64,000 bases of DNA from positions 1 through 64,000 of the forward strand of contig JBAMDO010000242.1 of NCBI GenBank assembly GCA_037074765.1, given 5' to 3'. A program made the position numbers and the translations under genes. Below are positions 40,401-52,477 of this stretch, one piece after another. The notes beneath the pieces were generated by a model. That model worked only from the letters and a program-made list of their open reading frames with translations, made no database searches and was not told the origin of the DNA. How positions within the stretch are numbered: the first letter of the stretch is position 1; each line of letters begins with the position of its first letter. This DNA is from Mansonella perstans (lineage: Eukaryota > Nematoda > Chromadorea > Rhabditida > Onchocercidae).

Positions 40401-43400
40401 GTAGCTGGTAGCTGTTCAATCCACGGTCAACTTTTTCAACTTTAATATTTCCTTCTATCATCGAAGAATTCGAATAAAACTGTAAAAAGCTCACAAATGT
40501 TATTTCAAAAAAAAAAATGCAACAATATCTCTTTAAACAATAAAAAAAGATATTTACATCGATACATGCCCGAATCCCAAGAATTTTTGCCAATGTATCA
40601 CCGGAACAATAGTGTTTTTCCATATTTCCCAGCGATTCTCGTCTAATGTGGAAAGTTTGATGACGATTATTTTCAATCTTTGTAATATCTCTACTGAAAA
40701 AATGATGCTAATAGTTAATTATCGTATTCATTTATGTTTAATTAATTTTTAGATAATTTTAATTTTTTATTAGCATATATTGTGCTAAGTTACAGTAGGT
40801 AAGAATGTGACTAGCATTTCAGATCCGATCAATACGATGATACTGATAATTTTTGGGAAAATTATAAAAATAACAGTAATCATTTGAGAGAGATAATTTA
40901 CCGTATCTTTGCAATCAAAATATCTTTGTGCGGTACATCAATCTTCACTGATAATTTGTTTCCTTCACTTAATTCCATACTCTGTACGATGCTTGCTGCA
41001 GAATACAAACTTGATGTCACCATAGCACCAGATGCTACATGACCAGCATGTAAAAGTATTGCACCTCTACTTGCAACCGATATTGATGGACGTATGTTAA
41101 GCTAAAATGCAAATTTTACAGAGACAAAAAAAAAGGATCAAAAAGAACGAAACAGTTACTATAATGCAAAGAACTTTTTAATTAAAAATAACTGAAATTT
41201 AACTGAATTGAAATCTTCAAATTTTACATTTTTAAGTTTTATTTAACACAAATTACAATGATATTACTTACATGACCATTTGCGCCTATTTTTCGCTGTA
41301 ACAAATTCACAAGGTTCAGTCTCAAATTACTATCCATTTTAGCAGCAGTTGATACATTTAGGAGAAATTGAAGTGATAAGCCAGAGAGTGTTGGGAGTGT
41401 TTGTGATAATTCAAACGGGAACATATAATGTGAAAGCTACAAATAATGATAAAAATTAAAAAAAATTCATGTAAGAATTTGAAATTTAAATTGATAATTT
41501 ATGCTACAAGAGCAAAAAACAAAATAAGAGAGACTTTGTTTGAAATTGAAATAACTGCAATCTAACATGATTAAAACAAAATGATCAATAAGGTCACTTA
41601 ACAAAAGAAAAAAAGCTCGTTATCTGCGCGAAATTTACGTTTTTCACAGTGCTGTGATCTAAGGGTGCTTGTTGCCTTTTCTTGAGAAATTTTTGCAGAA
41701 AAGTTATAATTTTAAAGAAAGAAAAAAAGAAAAAAAAAATTTTTATAAGATGTAAAAAAGATATAAAGAAATAATCTTATTTCTTGGAAAATTTTTTTTA
41801 CAACTTATCCTACAAATAAATTTTGGTGAGTTAATTTTACTGTAAACTATAAATGGTTGAAATTTTTACTGATTTACAATCTTAATATTGCTTTTAATCG
41901 ATCTTTCAATCGATAAATAAAAAAAACTTTCACCTTTCTCGTCTTCTCTTGCATTAATTTTGCTAGCAATTTATCAATTTCAATGATTTGCTTCACCTCA
42001 TCAAGAAATTTACCGTGATCTCTTTGAAAGCCGTAATAATACAAATCATCACCAAACATCTAAAAAAATATACCAGCGATTGTTAAACTGTTATCCATCT
42101 TAAATATTATGCGGCATAATACTGTAAATACAGTACTCCAGCAACGTACAGTAATCATTATTAACAAATTACCTTAACATAAAAGGTTATTCGTAATGAA
42201 TTTTTAACACCATTCTTCTTCATCATATATTGTTCTTTCAAATGATTCAATTTAGGATATCGTGATTGAAAATGCTTTTCACGGAAAACATGCCCATTAG
42301 GATTACTGATATAGCCATCAGGACCGAACAATTCCTCTTCAGCTTCTTCCAGACCTTCAGCTCTTGCGCCAATTTCCAAAATGTTGATACTGCAAAGAAT
42401 GATGATACCATTAAGATAAAATAAAAAATAATTCAGAATTTTCATTTTGATATGTAAATAATTGTAGAGAGAAAAAAAATGGCGCAGTTTAGAGGCCATC
42501 AAAAAAAAAGTAATAGCGATAACTTTACTAAATTTATGATCAAACATTAATCATCATATCTGTCTGAGATTTCTCTACGAGATTTGAGACCTCCGAGAGA
42601 TCCAATTTTTTTCTTTTATCAAATATGCGATTATACTTTTTTTTTTGATGATCGATTAACTAAATGAGCGTTTACTTTTTTTCGACTAACAAAAATTGTA
42701 AACTTTCAATTACCTTTTACCAAAAAGATGAGCGGTGAAATTGAATGCTATCTGTCGTGGTATGTATCCATTTGGTACAAGTATTACAGATGTATCCATA
42801 TGACCACCATAATTATTCTAAAATATTCCATGTGATTGAATGAAAAGAATGAAATTGCTTAAAATTAGCTAATTTTGATTAAAATTATGGTTATCAAATG
42901 ATTTATGCAAAACTTATGATAGATTCGACAATAAATTAAAAATTATTTCATCATAATCTTTTTATGATCAAAAAAAGAAACAATTATTTTATAAATTCCG
43001 AATTCGTAATAAAATTTAATTCATTATGATAAGAATTTAAAGTATGCCTTACTGTTCTACGACTACACCAGGTTGAAAGTACGACGTATCCGATCTGTCA
43101 AGTTAAGTAATGTCAAGTTAAGTCCGATCCGCCAAGTTAAGCAACATTGGGCCTAGTTAGTACTTGGATCGGAGTGCGAGATTTGCTTATTATTATTGTT
43201 TTGGTATTTTTTGTAGAAACGTTAAAAAAAGAAAGAAAAAATTATCACAAAAAAAAATCTCTTCAAACATTCACAAAAAATTGAAACAATTAAAAAAAAT
43301 GATTTAAATTTCAACAAGAATGATTACTTCTCTATCAAAATATCCCAATTCATGATAACGTGAGAAACGACTTGAATCGAGATTATAATGCTTTGGTATG

Positions 43401-46400
43401 TGAAATCTCTTTAGCATATGTTGCAAGTGACGTGTTCCTGGATTTGTTGATCGTTGTTTAGAATTCAAATAAGACCAAACATACGAACCAACTGCAAATA
43501 TAAATTGTTTTCAAAATTTATAATATTAAGTATTATTAAAAATAAACTTGAATTTTTTTGTAATTTATAATTGTTATATTCAATATTATTAATGACCAGC
43601 GATATTTTGCAATGAAACTTTTCGTGTCAAAAAAATAGCAATTTTTAATAATACTATATATAGGATATCTAGTAGTTATTTTGTATATAAGATATCTAGT
43701 AGTTAGCAATGATGATATGTAATACAGGAATTTTAGCGCCGTCTAACATTTTAACAATATAAGCATTTGGACATTACTTAGTTATGTGATGAAAAAATTT
43801 GTTGCAATTTTTACTAATTACTAAGGAATTTTAATTAAATTTATTAAACCTTGATTAATAGTTTCGTTGTGTAATTGTTCCACAATAATTTGCAATAATT
43901 CATCGTTTGCACATTTCATTAATTGTCGAAATGACATTATTCGTATTTCGGCATTTTGCTAGCATTAATCATAAATTAATCACATAAATTAATTATCTTC
44001 GCGAGCATCAATCATATTAATTAATTACATTAATTAATTGTCTTAGACATTTAAAGTTATATCATTTTTAATGTTTTTATTGGTAAATGGTCAACTGGAA
44101 TGGAACAGTAATAATAAATGGCCAATTGGAATGGAACAGTAATAACTATATTTATTAGTTATTTGAAAATTTTATTTTGAAATTCATTAATTTTAACTTA
44201 TTGCTAAATCATTGATGGTTTTTTTTCAATTTTTCACCTACGATTTAAATTAAAAAATTGATAAAGTAATTAATAGATGAATTAAATGGAATATGGCTTT
44301 TTTACTTAAGAGATATTCAGTTATTAGACGGGGAAATCATTCAGTTATGAATTAAAAAATCGAAATAAATTATTCCGATTTTTTATTCTTAATGGGTTCA
44401 AATTGTTTTGTGCGAAACAATTAAGAATATATTGAAAAATTAAATAATTTTAATAAAACCTTTGAATCGCGGAACAAGTCGATGATTTTACTGTTTCGTT
44501 GTTCGCTACACGGTTTCCTACGTAAAGCATCGATTGCAGCAATTTTTACTTCTATTGGAATTCGATCATTTGTAATACAAGTTAATATAGATGATAGAGA
44601 GTGCTCTTCCTGACCGATATTTCCGATGGATTTCAAAATTATCACTGTTTTCTGGAAATGGTTGCTTTTTTTTCCTGTCAATATTGTGATTTTCATCACT
44701 ATCATTTCTAATATTATTTATGAATTTTCTCACTTTGATTTCGTCAAATTGTTGCCCAACATGACAACCGGAAGGTAGTTTAGATGAAATAGTATGTATG
44801 ATACGTTGCACTGTTGACTCCATTCCACAAGTTGGATGAGCGATACAGTAGGATTGTATCAATGACGAAATAGCCAAGTAACCTAGAAAAAAAGGTCGAT
44901 TCATTTTAATCAAAATTCTTCGTTTTTCATTCCTTTGATTCTGTATTTTACATTTCGATTAAAATTTCATTCAAATTTAAACTTAAATTATAATTTCGAA
45001 ATTCTTAAATTGTATTAATTGATATGAATGTTTTACCGTCAAGTGGGACTTTGTCGATAAATGTAGCAATGGAATCCAGAGTGCCTTTTTTTGGATTTGG
45101 CAATAAAGCTAACGAAGAATAGAGTGATTCTGAAGTTGTTCCGGAATTGATCAAATTGCCCAGTTCTTGGAGACATGGCTGTGAAGCACAGGCTGATAAA
45201 GCATTGATAAATGCATCACATTGTAAATTGGCAATTGATGATAACTCTATCATCGATAATCCTCGAAGATTGTACACCAAATCAGCGAAATGAGATGCTG
45301 CCTAAAGCAAATATATTATTCTTCACAAATACAAAATAAAATGGTATGATAACATAGATAAGGTAGAAAATTATCTTCCTGATCGAATATTTACTTACAT
45401 CCGGATTAACGCGATCATCAGGTTGACATAATTCGTCAATAATTTTCTTAGCAAATTGAGGTGAGCTTCTTGTATGGAATGTATCAGTGCTATGATCGAA
45501 AATTATTGATAAGTGTTTTTTAAACGATTCTTGCTGTGCTGCATTCGCAATTCCAGCAGCTCGTAACGTTTGCTCAACATGCAATGTACCAAGATTGCCA
45601 TCACCGTGCGGTGAAGCAATATGATAATCTTCAGTACAAATTACCTACAAATTTCCCTTAATTACTATTTTACATTGGGAAGAATTATTGTTAGCATCGG
45701 ATGAGAGAAAATTTCAGTTATACCTCAATTAATCAACTTTATCAAAGTGTACTAAAATACTTATCATATGTGTGTGATAAGCTTGAACCAGTACAATTAT
45801 TTTATTAAGATAAAATCAAATAAAAGCTTTACAAGAAGTGTGTAATGCCAAACAATGAAATCTGAAGTCATCTTGATTATTAAAACAATTAAGATTATTT
45901 AAATGAAATTAAATCGATGAGCTGTACGAAAATATTGCAGTAAAACTTTTAATTCTATTTAAACAAACAATTCATTGTTGACCTACTAATTTTACTTCAA
46001 ACAAATAGTATATTAGTTTATCTCTTTCCTAATTGAAAAAAAAAATTGAAACTTGACACTTATTCATTTAAAAAGAATGTAGTGAAAGAAATACTATCAT
46101 TTTTCCTTTTCACTCATTTCACTAATGTAGCAATTTACCTGTTGAAGGTTGTTATGAGCGATTTGACGCTCACATGTTTGTTTTGCATCTATCATTGGTA
46201 TAATTTGTATTTGCTGAAATTACACTTTATTTTTGAGTTATCAATAGAGCGTCATAAAGTTTTAACTCATCTCAGTGATTTGCTTTAAGATGTCGAGACT
46301 TGGTATCAGTCCAATTGACTACATTCTCATTCATTCCGATCACTTAGTTAAATGTTTTTTGATTGATAACTGGAATATAATTGATCATGAAACTAACCGA

Positions 46401-49400
46401 TTGCAATCTGTATGGGATAGCTCGAACTCCAGCAATATCATTCTTGCGGTAGCATGCATTTAATTGCTTTATTGTATTCAAGTTCAATATTCCATTATTT
46501 TTTTGTTTCTCAATGATTACCGGACAATCACCCGATATATCTGTTTCTCTTGTTCCTTCTAATTAAATCATAGTTTATTAATATTTTCAATTACAAAATC
46601 TTATATTAAAAGAATGTGCCTGTTGTTGTTGTTATTGTTGAAATTCTGCTTAAAGAAATATTATTATTGTACATAAAGCTGTCTAATATGCACTACTTAT
46701 ACAGCGTTATGAAGATTTGTACAAAATTTCGGTTCCTTTATAATTTTTAGAAATAATGTGGGTTGAAAATTTAAAAAAAAGAGGAGAAATACAAATATTT
46801 TTTCTTCATAGCTAAAAAACAAACAAATAAGTAAGCAGTAATGGAATGTAAAATAAAAAGAAAGAGACAAAAAAAATCAGACTTTGAACTAAAAAAAAAG
46901 TGAAAATTACCATATGTAGTTTGAAAAGCGGACAGGATAGAACGTTTGATATTTAAAGCCCACGTGGGATCATCATCGTGTGGACAAATTGCTTTCACTT
47001 CTCCATCATCAAATGCAAAACGAAGTGTTGACCTTTCCAGGACATTACTCCAATCACTTCCAACATCCATTCCTTGCAGCGATGTTCGCGTCAGCTATAA
47101 TACGTACATCTTCCCGATAAACAAACATTTAAGTGATTAATAAAATTCGAAACTACTTTCTTTTATTTTTTATTTGCAAGTTTTAATAAATGAAAAGTAA
47201 AATCACTTAAATCACATATAAAAATCCAAAGCAATAAACTTTTTCTTTAATGAATTAGCAAACGAACTATGCTGCATATAGGGTAATTAAGTGTAGGAGC
47301 AGTTAAATCATGTAATGTTGACATGATTTGGTGCAAAAAAATACTATTGGGTCTAGGACATTAACGGCATTACAAAAGAAAGATGATATGAGAGAGCATT
47401 TTTACAGCAAAAGCTCTTTATTTTTTCATTAAATTACAAAATGAAAATAAATCAATTTGGAATATTCAGCTGTACAAAAGTTAGCATTGTTCGACCTTTT
47501 ATTTGATTAAAATTAAGAAGCATAATTAGGAATTTAATAACATATGATTTATTAAGAATTACTTTCAGGGAAAATTCGCAAAATGAATGAACTGATATAT
47601 GTGCTTGCGCAGTTTGTACTATATCCACATCATGTTCCTCACCAACTTTCAAAATTGTTCGAGATGTTACATCGAACACATAACTACGACCTACGTCATA
47701 TTTCACTTTCGATGATACTCCTTAAAGCTATTGAAGTTTTAACATGCAATCAAAATTAATTAATTAATTAGTTAAATATTTATAAAAGAGAAGAATGCTA
47801 GAAATAATTTATGCATTGGCTAAAGGTAGTTGCCCATAAAACAAAAGTTTGCTTATTTTTTAATCACTTATCATTATAATTTATTATATATCAAAATATG
47901 TTTGATTTCTCACTTTCTTTCGATCTTTCTACTCTCTTTCGTATTTGCAAGTTTTTTCATGTAAAAATTAAATTTTGTAAGAACAAAAAAAAAAAAATTA
48001 TTTCAATTTGCTCAATTGGATCAAATATTTTCATATTCAATTTACTGTCTTCCTGTATAAGTCATTTTTTCAAATCAACAGTACTTACAGTAATTGCTTG
48101 TTATTGCGGTAATTGTTTTTTTTTAATAGCAGTTATATCAAAAATTAAAAGCAATCTGTGTAAAAATTTTCATGTTCAATTTATTCTTGTGTAATACATT
48201 TTGTTTAAGGCAAGCAAAAAACTAAGAAATAACTGTAGTGATGCTAAGAAATGGGTATGGTTAAGATTACGGTAGGCAGGATATGTTGTTGCAAAATTAC
48301 GGTAAAAGATAACAAATGCTCCGTTTGCATTCCTTCTTTCGCATAGTCTAAGCAATAGTCTAAGCTTGCATATTACATAAGTCTCCGAACGGAAACATAT
48401 CGCCGATAAGACGCTAAATTTGTAACAGTACCAGATAATGCACTAAATTTACATTTAACATTGCCAGAAGAACAAAAAGTTCATTCTTTTTCAAACAGTT
48501 AATTTTTAAATTTTTAAAATTTAAATTTTCACTCAGCCAATGTTCGCTTCATTGCCATTATTTAAATTTGCTGAAATTTCACAATTACTTTTTCATTTTG
48601 CACTAATAGCAAATCAGAGCGGAATTAGTCATTCGTATACAGTTCATACTTTTTTTTTTAGCAAGTAGAAATAAGTGCTTTAATGTTATCATTGTTTGGT
48701 AATTTACTGATAATGTATGATGGATGATAGTATATGATTTTGTTCCTTCTCTAGCATCGTTATCAGCGTCAATTGATAACAGTGTCAATTCGAACTAAAA
48801 CTCATCAAAAAATGCTTAATAAAAAAACGTCCCAATTTTTTCTTTATCCTTTCGCCTGCAATCTATTTCATTGGTTATTTTTTTTGTTTTCATTTCACTT
48901 TTTTTTTTCTCAATGCTTAAAGTTCATTGCAAATAAAAAAATTTTATGACTAAAAACTGAGAATTTATAAGTACAGTAAGAAAAAAGGAAATGACAAAAA
49001 AAACTCGTAAGCTATCACATTTTCAGTTGAGGTTAAAATTTTCCAAAACTTTTTCAATAGTTTTTCCTTTGTTTTGCTAATTTTTATTGAGATCTCAGTT
49101 AGATGATGAGAATTGATTGTGAACAAATGAGTAATTTTTAAGTATAAACGAAAATCGAAAAAAATCTAGTAATTGCAAATTTTTTTTGACACTAACTTAT
49201 ATTCGTAATTTAGATTTTTTATTATACTTCAAATATTTAGACTATTATTAGAAGGAAGAAACACACATATCATACCTGAACATGTTATAGCGCAAGCATC
49301 GTTTGAAGGAGGAGAATGATGCTTGCTATCATCATCATATGCCACTGAAGTGAGGATATGAATGAGAATATTAATTTTAGCAAAAAAATTTTAATTATTA

Positions 49401-49622
49401 ATTCCTAATTTTTGACAAAAAGTTAACTTTTTAATTGGTGAAGATAATTAGCAAATATTTCCTCGCCAAATTCAAAAAAAGCAATTATTACTATTTATAA
49501 TGAATAATTATGATTCTAATAATTAGAGTAATAAAATAATTATCAATCTTTTTTTTTTAATGAAGAATGTTACCTGCCCAAGTGATGACAGCTTGAAGAA
49601 GAAGCAACCATTCAAGGTGCAT
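22450..49622 (-). CDS. Apolipophorin/apoB-like large lipid transfer protein
   Basis: Secreted lipoprotein core, about 3,100 aa over roughly 60 exons. Exon 1 (49574-49622) starts [16 protein letters not shown], a signal peptide; a TTTCTAG acceptor precedes it. The LLT/vitellogenin-N domain covers about residues 20-690: 46911-47094 carries [16 protein letters not shown], and 44460-44651 carries a helical LKSIGNIG...[11 protein letters not shown] block. Exon 41272-41436 has the family signature [15 protein letters not shown]. Exons from 41101 to about 29800 are beta-rich lipid-binding sequence. Exons 27770-29733 are helical, with coiled-coil character. A VWD domain follows in 26900-27105 ([20 protein letters not shown]) and 26301-26567 (GLLGMNDN). 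The last exons (24676-24844, about 24117-24326, 23878-23970, 23550-23617, about 23070-23205, 22450-22593) look like a von Willebrand A fold. Length and order match insect apolipophorins, not the ~1,600-aa nematode vitellogenins. Middle exon ends are approximate. Confidence 0.85.
23398..23478. repeat. Two-copy tandem duplication, period about 43
   Basis: Two copies beginning AATATATCAATCTTT and ending CTCTTTACT are adjacent within an apolipophorin intron. No function is seen. Confidence 0.75.
31380..31610. repeat. Short dispersed repeats in apolipophorin intron
   Basis: At least three imperfect copies of a unit around TATTATCAATAATAAGATAT lie between 31385 and 31610, separated by other AT-rich sequence. 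Several copies are preceded by AATGGCTAT or a close variant. This is probably local duplication within a large intron. Confidence 0.6.
34138..34220. repeat. Two-copy tandem duplication, period about 41
   Basis: Two imperfect adjacent copies contain AGTAATATTTA, then TGAATACAGCAT, then GATATAG, within an apolipophorin intron. A third partial GATATAGT follows. No function is seen. Confidence 0.65.
35224..35322. repeat. Tandem repeat, period about 26, four copies
   Basis: Four imperfect units of the form ATTTACCGTAGAAAATTGAT follow each other in an apolipophorin intron. A related unit occurs just upstream near 35178. Nothing suggests a coding role. Confidence 0.75.
36028..36200 (-). pseudogene. 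Cysteinyl-tRNA synthetase fragment, probably Wolbachia-derived
   Basis: Read on the minus strand, this intronic stretch encodes a recognisable internal piece of cysteinyl-tRNA synthetase. It contains a GFVLRKPAS block (family: DFVLWKPA), then [12 protein letters not shown] (SPWGxGRPG), [14 protein letters not shown] (WHIECSAMSxxYLG) and DIHGGY (DIHGGG). It is broken: the upstream KKEP part is in another frame, two conserved Trp codons have changed, and a stop (36025-36027) follows where the enzyme should continue. The G+C content is clearly above that of the flanking intron. It lies between apolipophorin exons at about 36346-36501 and 35847-36010, ending about 17 bp before the latter's acceptor. 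The wording looks alpha-proteobacterial, so transfer from Wolbachia is likely. A decayed nuclear mitochondrial-type CARS copy is the alternative. Confidence 0.75.
43055..43176 (+). pseudogene. Rearranged 5S rRNA pseudogene
   Basis: The sequence aligns with nematode 5S rRNA. It has CTACGACTACACCAGGTTGAA (family: TACGACCATATCACGTTGAA), then CCGATC, CCAAGTTAAGCAACATTG, and AGTTAGTACTTGGATCGGAG. The CCGATC...AAGTTAAG segment appears twice, an internal duplication of about 34 bases, and the expected 3' end after GGATCGGAG is lost. It therefore cannot fold as a normal 5S molecule. It lies on the plus strand inside an intron of the minus-strand apolipophorin gene. No spliced-leader RNA gene is seen next to it, although in several nematodes 5S and SL1 genes share repeats. 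Confidence 0.85.
44084..44145. repeat. Two-copy tandem duplication, period about 32
   Basis: Two adjacent copies read AAATGGTCAACTGGAATGG and AAATGGCCAATTGGAATGG, each followed by AACAGTAATAA. They lie in an apolipophorin intron. Confidence 0.7.
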
Positions 49623-51314
49623 TACTGTTTGATAACTGGCTAGAAAGCAAACGGTTAAGAAAATGATAATGATAAATAGCTCCTCTATCAATCAGCATTA
49701 TTAGCAATTGCTCAATATCAGAATAATCAACTACTGATAACAAGTGATACTGTACGATGACAGATATCACTGATTTTCTTCTTTCAAGAAAATGACCACA
49801 TCGGTGAAGAAGAGAATCGACAGTTTGAAGCACAATTAGAATTTGCTAAAATGTTTCCAAATAATGTATGATTTGATTGGTATCACCAAAAAAAAACCTT
49901 TAAATTAGCGTACGCAACCGAAACGACAGAAGAAACCAAGCATGCGGAATCGGAATGAATGCAATTTATAAGTTACAACCGACTAATACAAACAAGCTAT
50001 AAATGTGCGGACCAGTTATAGACGTGTAACACGTAATATAGACGTATGTTGAGGAATTCGAAGAAAATTTAATCCAAGCGTCCAAGTATTTTGATTGTTT
50101 ATCATATCTAGCATCTTATACATATATATTACACATCTAGTGTGTATGATATCCATTTTGATATTTATTACAATATTGCAGATTCCTCTCCAAATCCAGA
50201 TGGTCTACTAGCCCACTCCGTATACTGTATTTTTCTACATTAGCATTGCATTCTCTCTGATCACATAATGATAAATGGTCATTGTATGTGGTCTTTTTCT
50301 ATCCATGTTACTTCCATGATTTCTCATCAGACAAAGAATTTCTGATTCATTCCTATTTTTTCTTAATTCCAATCATCATCGTAGCCGCAGCTACATTCAT
50401 TATCTCTCCTAACTTTATCATTTTGTAATACTGTTCCATAAAATATTAATTTTCATACTCTTTTGTTGAATGAATTATTCGCCGCAACCAGTGGCGGATT
50501 TATCTTACGACCAAAATAGTTTTTACCGCAACGTGTATCATTTTAACGTATCAACAGTTGAAAATTCATTAAGTGGCTGTAATCAGTTTCATATTATATT
50601 TATGAATACGAACGTGATGTTTTTTGATGGCAAATCATTCTATTTCATCAAAGTTCTAATTCAGAATTCTATTACATCAGACATATGTATATTACATGTA
50701 TATGTCTCTTTTTTAGGAGCCTTTATGAGATTGTAGATTACATTATGCTTGCGGTAGGATCACCATGAGGATCAACAAAGTATGTCCAAGAGTGAAATGG
50801 GCTTACTAGTCTAATCAGGTTAGGTAAGATAACAACTCAACTCCAAACCTGAACAGATGGAGCTCGTTTTCCTTTAAATCAGAACCTACGACTAAAGGCT
50901 ACACTGTCACCGTTCAAGCTCGTTAGACTTTCGCAGATGAATTCAAGAGAACAAGATAGATCAGTTCCGCGATTATTGCATCTCACTTAAAAAATTCACT
51001 GCCTCAGGGGAGGGACGAAACTGCAAATGATAAAGTGTAGAGGCCGCGGACTCAATCTTGCAAGCAGATAGTTCAGGACATTAGCTGCTCGAGAATGATC
51101 TGGAAATGATAGCATTTTCGGCAACATCTTGAATTATTAAATTAGTCTTTTTTAAATAAAACGTTGCTTGCTGCAAACTGAGAGAAAGCTAGAAAAGATT
51201 GGCTCACAAAATCTCATCTCCACTTTCTACCCGGTCGGTTAGCCGCGGCCAACGGCGTCTCCTGTTGCAGTGACTAATAACAATGAATTCAAAGCATACA
51301 ATTGTTCAAAAATG

Positions 51315-51475
51315 TCGTCAGATTAACACTTGCACATTGGAACACCAGAATCATGCTTAATACAGCGGAAAGACGTTCGACATTCCGCTCTAATTGCTCA
51401 CGAATTGTCACGATTGAATATCGACATAGCTACTCGCAGCAAATTTTGTCTTCATGAAGGACTTCACGTCGAACT
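51315..51475 (+). mobile_element. Decayed RTE-type LINE endonuclease fragment
   Basis: Two overlapping frames carry parts of the endonuclease domain of RTE/BovB-like retrotransposons. The first reads LAHWNTRIMLNTAERRS (family: LxTWNVRTLLxxxxxERR). The second reads ALIAHELSRLNIDIA and continues with SKFCLHEGLHVE (family: ALVARELARYxIDIAALSETRF). A frameshift between them, near 51365-51390, and missing upstream and downstream domains show that it is dead. The short conserved block makes the family call moderate. Boundaries are unknown and may extend into the GC-richer sequence from about 50,750. Confidence 0.6.
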
Positions 51476-51612
51476 CTCTGTTTCCGTAGCGCTACATTCG
51501 CACAATCCTTAAACATCTGTTGGACGTGACTAATGTGACAGGCTTTGAACAAACAACAGTTGTCAACATTGGAATCTATGGCTGAGGACACAATTGCACC
51601 GGATGCAAGACC

Positions 51613-51745
51613 ATCTCCAGGATGCAGGATCATCTCCAGGATGCAGAATCATCTCCAGGATGCAGAATCATCTCCAGGATGCAGGATCATCTCCAGGATG
51701 CAGAATCATCTCCAGGATGCAGGATCATCTCCAGGATGCAGGATC
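51613..51745. repeat. 19-base minisatellite, seven copies
   Basis: Seven head-to-tail copies of the 19-base unit ATCTCCAGGATGCAGGATC run from 51613 to 51745. Variation is limited to G/A at one position (AGGATC or AGAATC), so the array is young or kept homogeneous. It follows the LINE fragment in the apolipophorin-XRN1 intergenic region. Confidence 0.95.
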
Positions 51746-52477
51746 ACCGCTTTCTTAGCATAGTTAATTGGTAAATTCACCATGCGGTTGTCATATGACA
51801 CATATCGTTAAAAATAATTAAAGATTACCTGAAACTTAAACTTTCAGTCCAATAAAAATAATTTTTAATTTTGTCGAAAATTTACTTCTATGACAACACT
51901 TATCAGTGTAACTCATCCATTCTAGCCTTGAATTCAAAAACACGGAGATATGTCATTCAGTAATGTTGTTGTCTTTTTTAAGATTATCCGCAGAATCAAT
52001 TTCGTGACAAAAAAGCAAGGCAGAAAAGTACAAATATTGCTCATATCATTTATAGTATGCTTCCGTTGTTGTTCGTTCCTTGCGAAAGCCAAGTCGTGTA
52101 AACTCACATTGATCATTTCAGTACGTAACAAACGTGAATAGAATTTCGTGAAGCACACGTGTACGATTATACTATTTAGCGTGGGAATTATCTTTTTTCA
52201 TATTACTCGTGTAGCATAACTGTAATGATGTTTGAAGTGTAAACCAAGGTTACGGCAATATTGTTAAGATGGGGAGGTCGGACGTCAAAGATCATAAGAT
52301 TGAAGCAGAAATGGCGGATTATTCGCGTTTTGAGATGTTTTATTCCAGAGATCATTTTAGAATAGAAGATTGAAATTGCTAATTTGATGATCTTTTTTTT
52401 GGGAATAATAAATAAAATATGTGAGTAATTATTTTCAATGGCAAGTGCTAATTTATTATTTGAAATTTACAGTTGAA

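Larger units (their letters stand above)
49623..52477. promoter_or_regulatory. Divergent upstream region, apolipophorin and XRN1 genes
   Basis: About 2.85 kb between two divergent start codons, so both promoters should be here. On the minus strand a TTTGCTTTCTAG acceptor ends at 49640, about 18 bases before the apolipophorin ATG. On the plus strand a TTTACAG ends at 52472, five bases before the XRN1 ATG. The middle (about 50,750-51,750) is less AT-rich and includes a decayed LINE fragment and a minisatellite. No complete gene was recognised. Confidence 0.6.

Noticed and set aside
44566..44913. 115-codon minus-strand open frame as a single exon
   Set aside because: Its second half leaves the lipid-transfer signature frame. 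An 82-base intron (44652-44733) with GTGAGA and TTTCCAG ends joins the two correct frames.
48240..48480. Stretch of slightly higher GC upstream of an apolipophorin exon, tested as another bacterial insertion
   Set aside because: No frame on either strand gave a recognisable protein, and it has multiple stops.
50480..50520. CAGTGGCGGATTTAT, which resembles a hAT-type transposon end
   Set aside because: No inverted partner, target-site duplication or transposase remnant was found nearby, so one short match is not enough.
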